DNA of 64,000 nucleotides from Curtobacterium sp. 'Ferrero' (GTDB lineage Bacteria > Actinomycetota > Actinomycetes > Actinomycetales > Microbacteriaceae), in the NCBI RefSeq assembly GCF_002412165.1, contig NZ_NXIA01000005.1, positions 62,001 to 126,000 of the forward strand, given 5' to 3'. Both the position numbers and the translations under genes were made by a program. Within the stretch, counting starts at the first letter, position 1. Each line of letters starts with the position of its first letter. This document shows positions 25,159 through 36,237 of this stretch, piece after piece. The notes beneath the pieces are model-generated. The model did no database searches. It had not been told where the DNA came from and was given only the letters and a program-made list of their open reading frames with translations.

Positions 25159-27027
25159 CTACCGGGGTTCGCTCGTCTTCTCGCCGACCACCTGGCCGTC
25201 GGACGCCTTCGCGCCGTCCGCGCCGCTCGACCGGCCGCCGCCCACGACGACGTCGTCCTCGTCGAAGCCGAACGCGATGTCCGGCGCCTCGAGCCGGACG
25301 CGGTCCGCCGACTCGTCGTCGGGCTGCAGCTGCGACTCGCGCTCGGCGGCGACGCGCTTGAGGTAGTTCGACACCTCGTTCTCGGTGGTCTCCTGGTCCC
25401 AGCCGAGGACGTCGGCCATGAGCTTCGCCGCGACCGGCGCCGCCGACTCGCCGCGGTCCCACGCCTCGATCGAGATGCGGGTTCGGCGGGCGAGCACGTC
25501 CTCCAGGTGCAGCGCTCCCTCGTGCGACGCCGCGTAGACGACCTCGGCCCCGATGTAGTCGTCGGCCTGCGGGAGCGGCTCGGCCAGCGACGGGTCCTGC
25601 TCGACGAGGTCGAGGACCTCGGTCGCGAGCGTGCCGTACCGGTTGAGCAGGTGCTCGATGCGGACCTTGTGCACGCCGAACGTCCTGGCCGTCCGGCCCC
25701 GCCGGTTCCAGGCGGCCGGGTAGCCCTCGGCGCCGAGCAGCGGGATGTCCTCGGTGGTCGACTCCGGGATCTTGCCGTCCATCGCCGCGACGGCCTCGTC
25801 GATGGCGTCCTTGCCCATCACGCGGTAGGTCGTCCACTTGCCGCCGGCCACGACGACGAGCCCGGGCACGGTGTGCGCGACGACGTGCTCGCGGCTGAGC
25901 TGCGACGTCTGGTCGGACTCGCCCGCGAGCAGCGGACGGAGGCCGGCGTAGACGCCCTCGACGTCCTCGCGCGTCAGCGGCACCGCGAGCACCTTGTTGA
26001 CGTGCTCGAGGATGTAGTCGATGTCGGCCGCGGTCGCCGCCGGGTGCGCCTTGTCGAGGTTCCAGTCGGTGTCGGTGGTGCCGACGAGCCAGTGCCGACC
26101 CCACGGGATCACGAAGAGGACGCTCTTCTCGGTGCGGAGGATCATGCCGGTGTTCGACTGGAAGCGGTCGCGCGGGATGACGAGGTGCACGCCCTTCGAC
26201 GCCCGCACCTTGAACTGCCCGCGGGTGCCGACCATCGCCTGCGTGTCGTCGGTCCAGACGCCGGTCGCGTTGACGACCTGCTTCGCCCGGATGTCGAACT
26301 TCTCCCCGGTCTGGATGTCGTGCGCGTGCGCCCCGACGACCCGCTCCCCGACCTTGATGAAGCCCTCGATCCGGACCCGACTCGCGGCGTGCGCACCGTA
26401 CGACGCGGCCGTGCGGACGAGCGAGGCGACGTAGCGCGCATCGTCGACCTGGGCGTCGTAGTAGGTCATGCCGCCGATGAAGGCGTCCTTCTTCAGGCCC
26501 GGCATGTTCCTGAGCACCTGCTTGCGGCTGAGGTGCCGGTGGTGCGGGACCCCGGGAGGTCGACCGCCGGACCAGCTGAACACGTCGTACATGGCCATGC
26601 CGATGCCGATGTAGAAGCGCTCCCACACGCGGTGGTTGAGCGGGTACAGGAACCGGACGGGCTTCACCAGGTGCGGGGCGATGCGCTGGAGGAGCAGCCC
26701 GCGTTCGATCAGGGCCTCGCGGACGAGTGCGAAGTTGAGCTGCTCGAGGTAGCGGATGCCGCCGTGCACGAGCTTCGACGAGCGGCTCGAGGTACCAGAC
26801 CCCCAGTCGCGCGCCTCGACGATCCCGACGCTCAGGCCACGGGTCGCGGCGTCGAGCGCGCTGCCGGCACCGACGATGCCGCCACCGACGACGAGGACGT
26901 CGACCTCGTGCTCCTTGAGCGTCGCGATCGCGGCGGCGCGTTCGTCCGGACCGAGCTTGGTCGTCGGGTCGAACCCGACTCCTCCGGCCGCGGTGCTGCC
27001 GGTCGTGGTGGTGGGTGCCTTCGCCAT
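25159..27027 (-). CDS. glpD: Glycerol-3-phosphate dehydrogenase (FAD, membrane-associated)
   Basis: A 622-residue flavoprotein oxidising glycerol 3-phosphate to DHAP and passing electrons to quinone. The FAD-binding Rossmann motif is DVLVVGGGIVGAGSALDAATRG, followed by GTSSRSSKLVHGGIRYLEQ. The second FAD and substrate segments include VNATGVWTD and VVAGGKWTTYRVMGKDA. The C-terminal GlpD domain is present, then an acidic tail of about 60 residues. The ATG at 27027 is used. Confidence 0.95.
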   Translation of the reverse strand: MAKAPTTTTGSTAAGGVGFDPTTKLGPDERAAAIATLKEHEVDVLVVGGGIVGAGSALDAATRGLSVGIVEARDWGSGTSSRSSKLVHGGIRYLEQLNFALVREALIERGLLLQRIAPHLVKPVRFLYPLNHRVWERFYIGIGMAMYDVFSWSGGRPPGVPHHRHLSRKQVLRNMPGLKKDAFIGGMTYYDAQVDDARYVASLVRTAASYGAHAASRVRIEGFIKVGERVVGAHAHDIQTGEKFDIRAKQVVNATGVWTDDTQAMVGTRGQFKVRASKGVHLVIPRDRFQSNTGMILRTEKSVLFVIPWGRHWLVGTTDTDWNLDKAHPAATAADIDYILEHVNKVLAVPLTREDVEGVYAGLRPLLAGESDQTSQLSREHVVAHTVPGLVVVAGGKWTTYRVMGKDAIDEAVAAMDGKIPESTTEDIPLLGAEGYPAAWNRRGRTARTFGVHKVRIEHLLNRYGTLATEVLDLVEQDPSLAEPLPQADDYIGAEVVYAASHEGALHLEDVLARRTRISIEAWDRGESAAPVAAKLMADVLGWDQETTENEVSNYLKRVAAERESQLQPDDESADRVRLEAPDIAFGFDEDDVVVGGGRSSGADGAKASDGQVVGEKTSEPR

Positions 27028-27089
27028 CGTCGCCTCCGAGTCACGGTCGGCGCCGGGGCGTCACCCGGGTCGGTTCCCGGGCGACGGCG

Positions 27090-28211
27090 TCACTGCTGGT
27101 GGTACGGCGCCACCACCACTTCTACTCGCTGGAACTCCTTGACGTCGGAGTATCCCGTGGTCGCCATCGACCGGCGGAGCGCACCGACGATGTTCGCGCG
27201 GCCGTCCCACGTCGGGGTCGGACCGTGCAGGACGTTCTCGAGCGGGCCGATCGTGCCGACCTCGACCCGGCGGCCGCGCGGCAGCTCGGGGTGGTGGGCC
27301 TCGGCGCCCCAGTGGAAGCCGCCGCCGGGGGCCTCCGCCGCGCGCGCCAGGGCGGTGCCGAGCATGACGGCGTCGGCGCCCATCGCGATGGCCTTGACCA
27401 CGTCGCCGGCGGTGTCGAGGCCGCCGTCGGCGATGACGTGCACGTAGCGGCCACCGGACTCGTCCATGTAGTCGCGGCGCGCGCCGGCGATGTCCGCGAC
27501 GGCCGTGGCCATCGGGGCGTGGATGCCGAGCGCCGCGCGGGTGGTCGAGGCCGCGCCGCCACCGAAGCCGACGAGCACGCCCGCGGCACCGGTGCGCATG
27601 AGGTGCAGGGCCGCGGTGTAGGTCGAGGCGCCGCCGACGATCACCGGGACGTCGAGCTCGTAGATGAACTTCTTGAGGTTGAGCGGCTCGGTGTTCTGCG
27701 AGACGTGCTCGGCGGAGACCGTGGTGCCGCGGATGACGAACAGGTCGACACCGGCGTCGACGACCGTCTGCGAGAACTCCTGCGTGCGCTGCGGGCTGAG
27801 CGACCCCGCGACCGGCACCCCGGCGGCCCGGATCTCGGCGAGGCGGGCGGTGATCAGCTCGGCCTTGACCGGCTCGGAGTAGATCTCCTGCATCCGCCGG
27901 GTGACGTTGCCGTCGGTGAGCGACCTGATCTCGTCGTAGTACGGCGTCGGGTCCTCGTACCGGGTCCACAGGCCCTCGAGGTCGAGCACGCCCAGGACGC
28001 CGAGCTTGCCCATCTGGATCACCGTGGCCGGCGAGGCGACGGAGTCCATCGGGGCGGAGAGGATCGGCGACTCGAAGGTGAACGCGTCGATCGTCCACTG
28101 CACGTTGACGTCGCGCGGGTCGCGCGTCCGTCGCGAGGGGACCACCGCGATGTCGTCGAACGCGTACGCCCGCCGTCCGCGCTTGCCTGCACCGATCTCG
28201 ACTTCACTCAC
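27090..28211 (-). CDS. guaB3: GuaB3-type IMP dehydrogenase-related protein
   Basis: A 373-residue protein of the IMPDH/GMP reductase barrel, with AYAFDDIAVVPSRRTRDP at the start, SAPMDSVASPATV, the phosphate-binding VIADGGL and VMLGTALARA. It lacks the CBS pair found in the true GuaB at 33000. The position of the IMPDH catalytic loop is reduced (no GxGSICTTR), as in the actinobacterial GuaB3 group. GuaB3 is probably a purine-salvage relative; its activity is debated. Confidence 0.9.
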   Translation of the reverse strand: MSEVEIGAGKRGRRAYAFDDIAVVPSRRTRDPRDVNVQWTIDAFTFESPILSAPMDSVASPATVIQMGKLGVLGVLDLEGLWTRYEDPTPYYDEIRSLTDGNVTRRMQEIYSEPVKAELITARLAEIRAAGVPVAGSLSPQRTQEFSQTVVDAGVDLFVIRGTTVSAEHVSQNTEPLNLKKFIYELDVPVIVGGASTYTAALHLMRTGAAGVLVGFGGGAASTTRAALGIHAPMATAVADIAGARRDYMDESGGRYVHVIADGGLDTAGDVVKAIAMGADAVMLGTALARAAEAPGGGFHWGAEAHHPELPRGRRVEVGTIGPLENVLHGPTPTWDGRANIVGALRRSMATTGYSDVKEFQRVEVVVAPYHQQ

Positions 28212-28234
28212 GCGGGACAGCCTAGCGGGCGGCC

Positions 28235-28426
28235 TCAGCGCGGGGCCCGGCCGCGACGACGGCGGCGGCGGAGCACCCGCAGCACCAGGCCCAGCAGCAG
28301 CGCGAGCACCACGAGCACGACGAGCAGCACGGCGGCGGCCTTCACGAGCAGCGCGGCACCGACGAAGAGCACGGCGAAGACCAGCCAGGCGGCGGCGTCG
28401 AGCACGAGGGGGCCGGGGGTGCGCAC
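28235..28426 (-). CDS. Small membrane protein
   Basis: A 63-residue ORF with one long hydrophobic stretch (about residues 10-50, LVFAVLFVGAALLVKAAAVL at its core) and an Arg-rich tail (VLRRRRRRGRAPR). The GTG at 28426 is the most likely start since the frame upstream is not conserved-looking. No clear ribosome site. It is probably real but short, so confidence is moderate. Confidence 0.45.
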   Translation of the reverse strand: MRTPGPLVLDAAAWLVFAVLFVGAALLVKAAAVLLVVLVVLALLLGLVLRVLRRRRRRGRAPR

Positions 28427-28458
28427 CCGGACGACGATACCGGCGGGGCGGACGCGAG

Positions 28459-28473
28459 CCGTGCCTCCCGGCC
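28459..28473. repeat. Dispersed GC-rich repeat, single copy
   Basis: A copy of the dispersed motif (CCGTGCCTCCCGGCC) upstream of the small membrane protein gene, in the gap after livF. Confidence 0.45.
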
Positions 28474-28604
28474 GTCGGCGAGCAGGCAGTCGGCGAGCCA
28501 GCCGAGCGGGATGAGGAGCGGGGCCGTGCGGCGCGGAGCGTCCACGCACGACCCCGCTCGGTGCGGATCCCGCCCCCACAGCGGGACCCGCGGGTCGACC
28601 GGCG

Positions 28605-29459
28605 CTACCGCGCCGAGTCGACGTCCTTGGCGAGCGTCCCCAGGTACAGCTCGATGACCTTCGGGTCGTCGGCGAGTTCACGCCCCGTGCCCGAGTACGC
28701 GTTCCTCCCCTGGTCGAGCACGTACCCACGATCGCAGATCTGCAGACAGCGTCGCGCGTTCTGCTCGACCATGATGATCGACACACCGGCCTTGTTGATC
28801 CGGCGGGTGCGGATGAACGTCTCGTCCTGCCGCACCGGCGACAGGCCGGCGCTCGGCTCGTCGAGCAGCAGCACCTTCGGGTCCATCATGAGCGCGCGGG
28901 CCATCGCGACCGACTGGCGCTCACCGCCGGACAGCGACCCCGCCCGCTGGTTCCGTCGCTGCGCGAGGACGGGGAAGAGGTCGTAGATGACCTCGAGGCG
29001 CTCGGCGAACTTCCGGGGCCGGAGGTAGAGCCCCATCTGGAGGTTCTCCTCGATGGACAGCGACGGGAAGACGTTGTTCGTCTGCGGCACGAACCCGACG
29101 CCGGCCTGGACGAGCTTGTTCGCCTTGAGGTTGGTGATGTCCTCACCCTGCAGGGTCACGGAGCCGTCGCGGACCGACACGAGCCCGAACAGCGCCTTGA
29201 GGAGCGTCGACTTGCCGGCGCCGTTCGGGCCGATGATGCCGATGAGCTCGCCCGGGTAGCAGTCGAGGTCGCAGCCGTTGAGGATGTTCACCCCGGGCAG
29301 GTAGCCCGCGACGAGGTCCTTCGCGCTGAGGACCGGCTCACCGCGGTCGATCGTCGCGGTGGCGCCCGTCGCGGTCGCGCCCGTCGCGGTCGCGCCCGTC
29401 GCGTCGGTCGCCGGACTGGAGGCGCTGCTCGCGTTCGTGGACTCGCTTGCGTCGGTCAT
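28605..29459 (-). CDS. livF: Branched-chain amino acid ABC transporter ATPase LivF
   Basis: A 284-residue ABC ATPase. Walker A is GPNGAGKSTLLKAL, the signature SLSGGERQSVAMARALM and Walker B VLLLDEPSAGL; NILNGCDLDCYPGELIG and VGFVPQTNNVFPSL are typical of LivF. The N-terminal 40 residues are an Ala/Thr/Gly-rich tail with a 15-bp DNA repeat that adds ATGAT units and is not part of the ATPase fold. It energises uptake with LivG, LivH and LivM. Its ATG overlaps the livG stop by 4 bp. Confidence 0.92.
   Translation of the reverse strand: MTDASESTNASSASSPATDATGATATGATATGATATIDRGEPVLSAKDLVAGYLPGVNILNGCDLDCYPGELIGIIGPNGAGKSTLLKALFGLVSVRDGSVTLQGEDITNLKANKLVQAGVGFVPQTNNVFPSLSIEENLQMGLYLRPRKFAERLEVIYDLFPVLAQRRNQRAGSLSGGERQSVAMARALMMDPKVLLLDEPSAGLSPVRQDETFIRTRRINKAGVSIIMVEQNARRCLQICDRGYVLDQGRNAYSGTGRELADDPKVIELYLGTLAKDVDSAR
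29356..29400. repeat. 15-bp in-frame minisatellite in livF
   Basis: Three near-identical 15-bp units (GCGGTCGCGCCCGTC, one with a single change) encode repeated ATGAT-type residues near the LivF N-terminus. Confidence 0.85.
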
Positions 29460-30361
29460 CGGGTCGCCTCCTGCTCGTCCTCTTCGCGCTGTTCGTCTTC
29501 CTGCTCGACCTCGTCGGCGAGCTCCTCGTAGGTCTCCTCGGTGAGGAGCGAGTCGTCGCCCAGGTCGGTGTCGTGGTGGGCGCCGAGGTACGCGTCGATG
29601 ACGGCCTGGTCGTCCATCACGGTGTCCGCCGGCCCCTCGGCGACGACCTTGCCCTCGGCCATCACGACCACCCAGTCCGAGATGTGCCGGACCATGTGCA
29701 TGTCGTGCTCGACGAACAGCACGGTCATGCCGTCGTCGCGCAGGGACTGGATGTGCCCGAGGAGCGACTGGGTCAGCGCCGGGTTCACGCCGGCCATCGG
29801 CTCGTCGAGCATGATCATCGTCGGGTCGGACATGAGCGCCCTCGCCATCTCGAGGAGCTTCCGCTGCCCGCCCGAGAGCGAGCCGGCGTAGTCGTCCTGC
29901 TTCTCGAGGAGCTTGAAGCGGGCGAGCAGGTCCTCGGCCTTCGCCGTGATCTCCCGCTCGCGCTTCCGCCAGAGCGCCGGGACCAGACCGACGAAGAAGT
30001 TCTCTCCGGGCTGGTCGCGCGCGCCGAGCAGCATGTTCTGCATCACCGTGAGCCGCGAGAGCGCCTTGGTGAGCTGGAACGTGCGGACCATGCCCTTGTT
30101 CGCGATGTGCGTCGCGCTCGTCTTCTGCAGCGTGTCGCCGTCGAAACGGGTCCGCGCGCCCGGGCTCGGCTTGTCGAACCCGGTGAGCAGGTTGAAGAAC
30201 GTCGTCTTGCCGGCGCCGTTCGGACCGATCAGCGCGGTGATCGAGCCGCGCTGGACCTCGAGGTGGTCGACATCGACCGCGGTCATGCCGCCGAAGCGCC
30301 GGGTGACGGTGTCGACCGTGAGGATCGGGTCGTCCTTCGGGTGCGCGTAGGTCTCAGACAC
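29456..30361 (-). CDS. livG: Branched-chain amino acid ABC transporter ATPase LivG
   Basis: A 301-residue ABC ATPase. VTRRFGGMTAVDVDHLEV precedes Walker A GPNGAGKTTFFNLLTG; the signature is SLSGGQRKLLEMARALMSDP and Walker B MIMLDEPMAGVNP. The C-terminus has an acidic Glu-rich tail. The start is GTG 30361, overlapping livM by 8 bp. It pairs with LivF as the second nucleotide-binding subunit. Confidence 0.93.
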   Translation of the reverse strand: MSETYAHPKDDPILTVDTVTRRFGGMTAVDVDHLEVQRGSITALIGPNGAGKTTFFNLLTGFDKPSPGARTRFDGDTLQKTSATHIANKGMVRTFQLTKALSRLTVMQNMLLGARDQPGENFFVGLVPALWRKREREITAKAEDLLARFKLLEKQDDYAGSLSGGQRKLLEMARALMSDPTMIMLDEPMAGVNPALTQSLLGHIQSLRDDGMTVLFVEHDMHMVRHISDWVVVMAEGKVVAEGPADTVMDDQAVIDAYLGAHHDTDLGDDSLLTEETYEELADEVEQEDEQREEDEQEATR

Positions 30362-31340
30362 TGAACGTCAGCTCCTTCTTGTTGCCGAGGAGTCCCTGTG
30401 GACGGAACACGATGAGGAGCATGAGCGCGACGCCGACGAGCACGTAGGAGAACTGCTCGGCCTGCTGCTGGTTCATGATCGAGTCGGGGATGAAGTCGCC
30501 CGCCACCGTGCGGATGAAGAGCCGGACGACGAAGAACAGCACCGCGCCGAGCACCGGGCCGAACACCGTCGCTGCGCCACCGAGGATGAGCGCCGTCCAG
30601 ATGAAGAACGTCATCGAGCGGCCCATCGCGTCGGGTTGGACGGAACTCGGCAGGACGTAGACCACCCCGGCGAGCGCCCCGAGCGCACCGCCGAACACGA
30701 GCGCCTGCATCTTGTACGAGTAGACGTTCTTGCCGAGGGAGCGGACGGCGTCCTCGTCCTCCCGGATCGCCTTGACGACCCGACCCCAGGGGCTGCGCAT
30801 GAGGAGGAACAGCACGAGCGTGAACAGCGCGACGAGACCCCACGCCGCGATCCGGATCCACCAGCCGTTGACGCCGTTGTTCGCGTACGTGAACCAGAGG
30901 ATGGTCGTGGTGCCGTCGGGCAGCGGGCTGATCGCGTTGAACGGGTCGCGGTAGGTGGCGCCGGCGATGCCGTTCGACCCGCCGGTGGTGTCGGTCAGCA
31001 GGCTCGACCGACCGACCATGCGGATGATCTCGGCACCGGAGATCGTCACGATCGCCAGGTAGTCGCCGCGGAGCCGCAGGGTCGGGATGCCGAGGATGAT
31101 CGCGAACACGATGGCGATCGCGAGGGCGATGAGCACCGCGACGACGAACGGCAGCCCGTTCGTGATCGAGATCGCGAAGCCGTACGCGCCGAGCAGCAGG
31201 AACGCCGCCTGGCCCATGTTGACGAGGCCGGTGAGGCCGAAGTGCACGTTCAGGCCGATCGCGGCGAGGGCGAACGCGGCCGTCGTGGGTGCCAGGGCCT
31301 CCTGGCTGAGACTGCTGAGCAGGTTGACGAAGTAGTCCAT
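30354..31340 (-). CDS. livM: Branched-chain amino acid ABC transporter permease LivM
   Basis: A 328-residue permease, starting MDYFVNLLSSLSQEALAPTT, with about eight hydrophobic segments and the LivM landmarks GLTGLVNMGQAAFLLLGAYG and LRLRGDYLAIVTISGAEIIR. The RSPWGRVVKAIREDEDAVRSLG loop is the cytoplasmic coupling helix region. The frame is open further upstream, but the ATG at 31340 lies 11 bp after livH and matches the family N-terminus. Confidence 0.93.
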   Translation of the reverse strand: MDYFVNLLSSLSQEALAPTTAAFALAAIGLNVHFGLTGLVNMGQAAFLLLGAYGFAISITNGLPFVVAVLIALAIAIVFAIILGIPTLRLRGDYLAIVTISGAEIIRMVGRSSLLTDTTGGSNGIAGATYRDPFNAISPLPDGTTTILWFTYANNGVNGWWIRIAAWGLVALFTLVLFLLMRSPWGRVVKAIREDEDAVRSLGKNVYSYKMQALVFGGALGALAGVVYVLPSSVQPDAMGRSMTFFIWTALILGGAATVFGPVLGAVLFFVVRLFIRTVAGDFIPDSIMNQQQAEQFSYVLVGVALMLLIVFRPQGLLGNKKELTFSV

Positions 31341-31351
31341 GACGCGCTCCC

Positions 31352-32770
31352 TTAGCCGATCCGCTCGGCGCGACCGAAGATGCCCTGCGGCCGGAACAGC
31401 AGGATGAGGATGAGGATCACGAGGGCCGTGGCGTACTTGAAGTCGCCCGGCAGCACGAGGTTCGTGAGCTCGACGACGATGCCGATGATCATCGAGCCGG
31501 CGAGTGCCCCGTACGCGGTGCCGAGCCCGCCGAGGGTCACGGAGGCGAACATGAGGAGCAGCAGCTGCAGGCCGGTCTGCCAGTTCACGCCGTTGAGCAC
31601 GAGGCCGAGCATCACGCCGGACAGCCCCGCGAGGCCGGCGGCGAGCGTCCACACGAACCGGATCACCCGGTCGACGTCGATGCCGGACGCCGCGGCGAGC
31701 GCCGGGTTGTCCGACACCGCGCGGGTCGCGCGGCCGAAGCGGGTCTTGGCGAGGAACAGGCCGGTGGCGACGAGCACGACGAGCGCGATCGCCATCGCCA
31801 CGTAGGACTGCACCGTCAGGGTGATGCCCGCGAACGAGACCGTCTCCGGGTTGCCCTGCTGGATGCGCACGGTCGAGGCGCCGAAGAAGTACTGGAAGAG
31901 GTACTGCGCCGCGATCGAGAGGCCGATCGTGACGATCATGAGCTGCGTCAGGCTGATGCGCTTGCGGCGCAGCGGCCGCCAGATCGCCGCGTCCTGCAGG
32001 TACCCGGTGGCGGCGCAGAGCAGCGTGACCACGATGCCGGTCACCCAGATGTTCCACCCGAGCTGGTTGGCGAAGACGTAGGCGAGGAGTCCGCCGAGGG
32101 TGACCTGCTCACCGTGCGAGAAGCTCGACAGCCCGGTCGTGCCGTAGATGAGCGAGAGGCCGATCGAGGCGAGGGCGATGAGGAGCCCGAGCCGGATGCC
32201 CGACGCGAACTGCTGCCAGGCCCGGGTGAAGCTGAAGCTGCTCGTGTCGGCCTCGGTGGTGGCGCCCTGCTGGTCGGAGAGCTGGAAGATCTGTCCCACG
32301 TTGGCACCGAGCGTCGCGTTGACGGTCCGCTTCGCGTCGGCGGCGTTCGTCAGGTACTGCCCCTCCGGCAGGGAGTCCTGGTCGACGCTGACGGTGTACC
32401 GCCCGGCCGTGGTGACCGCGACGGACCAGCGACCGGCGTCGTCGGTGCTCGCGGTCTGGTCGAACCCGCCGGTCCCCGTGACGTCGACGGCGACCCCGGC
32501 AGCGGGCTCCCGCTCGGAGTCGAGGATCGTGCCGCGGATGCAGCCGGTCGTCGGGCTCACCGCACACGGCTCGGTGGAGGCGGACGAGCTGGCGCTGGCG
32601 GACGGGCTCGCCGTCGCCGCCTGCGCCGCGGGCGACACTGCCCAGTCGATCGCGAAGGTGGCGAGGAAGGCCAGGAAGAGTACTGCGGCGAGGAGCAGGC
32701 GGCTGCGGCCTGGTGCCCCTCGGCGGAACCGGCGCCGCAGCGCTGGTCCCGGCGGAGTGATGGAACGCAC
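31352..32770 (-). CDS. livH: Branched-chain amino acid ABC permease LivH with extra N-terminal ectodomain
   Basis: A 472-residue protein, far longer than ordinary LivH (about 300). The C-terminal 290 residues are a LivH permease (GLSLIYGTTGLSSFSHGEQVT, TRFGRATRAVSDNPALAAASG, LFRPQGIFG). The N-terminal 180 residues have a signal-anchor (SRLLLAAVLFLAFLATFAID), a Ser/Ala-rich linker and a carboxypeptidase-regulatory or Cna-B-like beta domain (GTILDSEREPAAGVAVDVTG, DDAGRWSVAVTTAGRYTVSV). The GTG at 32770 is the start I prefer; the frame is open further back. The extra domain would be outside the membrane and may bind ligand or the binding protein. Confidence 0.85.
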   Translation of the reverse strand: MRSITPPGPALRRRFRRGAPGRSRLLLAAVLFLAFLATFAIDWAVSPAAQAATASPSASASSSASTEPCAVSPTTGCIRGTILDSEREPAAGVAVDVTGTGGFDQTASTDDAGRWSVAVTTAGRYTVSVDQDSLPEGQYLTNAADAKRTVNATLGANVGQIFQLSDQQGATTEADTSSFSFTRAWQQFASGIRLGLLIALASIGLSLIYGTTGLSSFSHGEQVTLGGLLAYVFANQLGWNIWVTGIVVTLLCAATGYLQDAAIWRPLRRKRISLTQLMIVTIGLSIAAQYLFQYFFGASTVRIQQGNPETVSFAGITLTVQSYVAMAIALVVLVATGLFLAKTRFGRATRAVSDNPALAAASGIDVDRVIRFVWTLAAGLAGLSGVMLGLVLNGVNWQTGLQLLLLMFASVTLGGLGTAYGALAGSMIIGIVVELTNLVLPGDFKYATALVILILILLFRPQGIFGRAERIG

Positions 32771-32867
32771 GGGTGAGCCTCTCGTTCGGATGTCGAGGAC
32801 CCTAGGCAGTCTTTGTGTCCCCCGTGTTTCCACCACGTTCCCTGGAGAAATCGTGCCGTAACCGTGA

Positions 32868-34502
<1,635 letters not shown>

Positions 34503-34515
34503 GCCCCAACGACCG

Positions 34516-34546
34516 ACGCCCCGCTCCTCCCCGAGGAGCGGGGCGT
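34516..34546 (+). terminator. Hairpin terminator after guaB
   Basis: A perfect 14-bp stem (ACGCCCCGCTCCTC with its complement) around a 3-base loop, followed by TCGTCGTTC, 14 bp beyond the guaB stop. Confidence 0.85.
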
Positions 34547-34736
34547 TCGTCGTTCGGGGCACACACTGCTTGTGGGCATGCTCAGATTCATCACGGCTCT
34601 GTAACGAAACATCCAGGTGCGGATGATCGACACACGGGCGAAACACATCCGATCTAGCTTTCTCGACATCCCACGCGGGGCACACCGCGCTCGACCCGAT
34701 GCGGTCCGGCTCCCGCGCAGAGAAAGGGCTCCACGG

Positions 34737-36068
34737 ATGATCAGAACCACCCGTGCCACCTCGGCACTGGCCGTGGCGGGAGTCGCAGCGCTCCTGCTCG
34801 CCGCGTGTTCCACCACCTCGAGCGGCAACTCGCCTTCGGAGTCGGCCTCCGGCGGCGCGAAGAAGGACCCCGCCGCGAGCTGCAAGGCGCCGGACTCGCC
34901 GAGCACCGACGCCCTGAAGATCGGCACGATCCTGCCGCTCACCGGGTCGCTCGCGTACCTCAACCCGCCCGCCGAGTCGGGCGTCGGCCTGGCGGTCGAG
35001 GACATCAACGCCGCCGGGGGCGTCCTCGGCAAGGACGTGTCGATCAGCCCGGCGACGGACTCCGGCGACAGCAACGACATGACCGTGTCGAGCGCCGCCG
35101 CGACCAAGCTCGTCAACGCCAAGGTGCCGGTCGCGATCGGCGCCGAATCGTCGTCCGTCACGCTCAACGTCATCGACCAGCTCACGAGCAACTGCATCGT
35201 CGAGATCTCCCCCGCGAACACGGCGACCGACCTCTCCGGCTACTCGTCGTACTACTTCCGGACCGCTCCGCCGGACTCGGTGCAGGGTTCGGCGCTCGGC
35301 CAGCTCGTCACCGGTGACGGCAACGCCAAGGTCGCCTTCCTCGTGTTCAACGACACCTACGGCACGGGCCTGCGCAACTCCGTCCAGGCGGCGGTCGAGG
35401 CCTCCGGCGGACAGGTCGTCTACGGCGGCGAGGGCAAGGGACAGGAGTTCCCGCCCGGCCAGACCACGTTCTCGTCCGAGGTGACGGCCGCGCTCGACAC
35501 GAAGCCGGACGCCATCGTCGTGCTCGCGTTCGACGAGACGAAGTCGATCATCCCCGAGCTCAAGGCGCAGAACGCCGACATGTCGAAGATCTACATGTCG
35601 GACGGCAACACGGCCGACTACTCGAAGGACTTCGACAAGGGCACCCTCGAGGGCGCGCAGGGCACCATCCCCGGCGCCTCGCCGAAGGACGACCTGAAGA
35701 AGCGCTTCGCCGAGTACTACCAGAAGTCCTCGGGCAAGGAGCTCGCCGACTACTCGTACGCGGCCGAGTCCTACGACGCCACCGTGCTCGCCGCCCTCGC
35801 CGCGGTGAAGGGCAAGGGCACCGACTCCGGCACGATCCAGGCGAACATGGCCGCGGTCTCCGGCGCGGACGGCGGCACCGAGTGCTCGACGTTCGAGGAG
35901 TGCTCGTCGCTGCTCGGTGACGGGAAGGACATCCACTACACGGGTCCGTCCGGCATCGGCCCGTTCGACGAGAACAACGACCCGTCGAGCGCCTACATCG
36001 GCATCTACAAGTTCGACGCCGACAACAAGCCCGTCTACCAGAGCGCCATCCAGGGCTCGGTGAAGTAG
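34737..36068 (+). CDS. livJ: Branched-chain amino acid ABC transporter substrate-binding lipoprotein
   Basis: A 443-residue periplasmic-binding-protein fold lipoprotein. The signal peptide (MIRTTRATSALAVAGVAALL) ends in the lipobox LLAAC. Mature protein motifs ALKIGTILPLTGSLAYLNP, GVGLAVEDINAAGG and PVAIGAESSSVTLNV are typical of LivJ/LivK-type family 1 and 4 receptors. It is separated from the livH-M-G-F operon by guaB and is on the other strand. The substrate could be Leu, Ile, Val or another amide. The ATG at 34737 is the only start that gives an intact signal. Confidence 0.9.
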   Translation: MIRTTRATSALAVAGVAALLLAACSTTSSGNSPSESASGGAKKDPAASCKAPDSPSTDALKIGTILPLTGSLAYLNPPAESGVGLAVEDINAAGGVLGKDVSISPATDSGDSNDMTVSSAAATKLVNAKVPVAIGAESSSVTLNVIDQLTSNCIVEISPANTATDLSGYSSYYFRTAPPDSVQGSALGQLVTGDGNAKVAFLVFNDTYGTGLRNSVQAAVEASGGQVVYGGEGKGQEFPPGQTTFSSEVTAALDTKPDAIVVLAFDETKSIIPELKAQNADMSKIYMSDGNTADYSKDFDKGTLEGAQGTIPGASPKDDLKKRFAEYYQKSSGKELADYSYAAESYDATVLAALAAVKGKGTDSGTIQANMAAVSGADGGTECSTFEECSSLLGDGKDIHYTGPSGIGPFDENNDPSSAYIGIYKFDADNKPVYQSAIQGSVK

Positions 36069-36092
36069 GGCTCCGGCTGTCCCGAACGGTCT

Positions 36093-36143
36093 GCGAAAGC
36101 GACAGTTCCCCGCGGCGCGCCCGCGGGGAACTGTCGCTTTCGC
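36093..36143. terminator. Perfect 23-bp palindrome, likely bidirectional terminator
   Basis: Arms 36093-36115 and 36121-36143 (arm begins GCGAAAGCGACAGTTCC) pair perfectly over 23 bp around a 5-base loop. It lies between the convergent livJ and rarD genes. It lacks a T tract, so it may be a repetitive palindromic element rather than a classical terminator. Confidence 0.75.
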
Positions 36144-36205
36144 GGTGTGGGGGCGCGAGCGGTGTCGCTTCCACGGCACGAACGCGAGCTGGTCCGCCGC
36201 CCCGG

Positions 36206-36222
36206 CCGGACGGGAGGCGCGG
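36206..36222. repeat. Dispersed GC-rich repeat, single copy
   Basis: A perfect copy of the dispersed motif (CCGGACGGGAGGCGCGG) in the livJ-rarD gap, 16 bp from the rarD stop. Confidence 0.8.
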
Positions 36223-36237
36223 CTCGCGCCCGGCGGG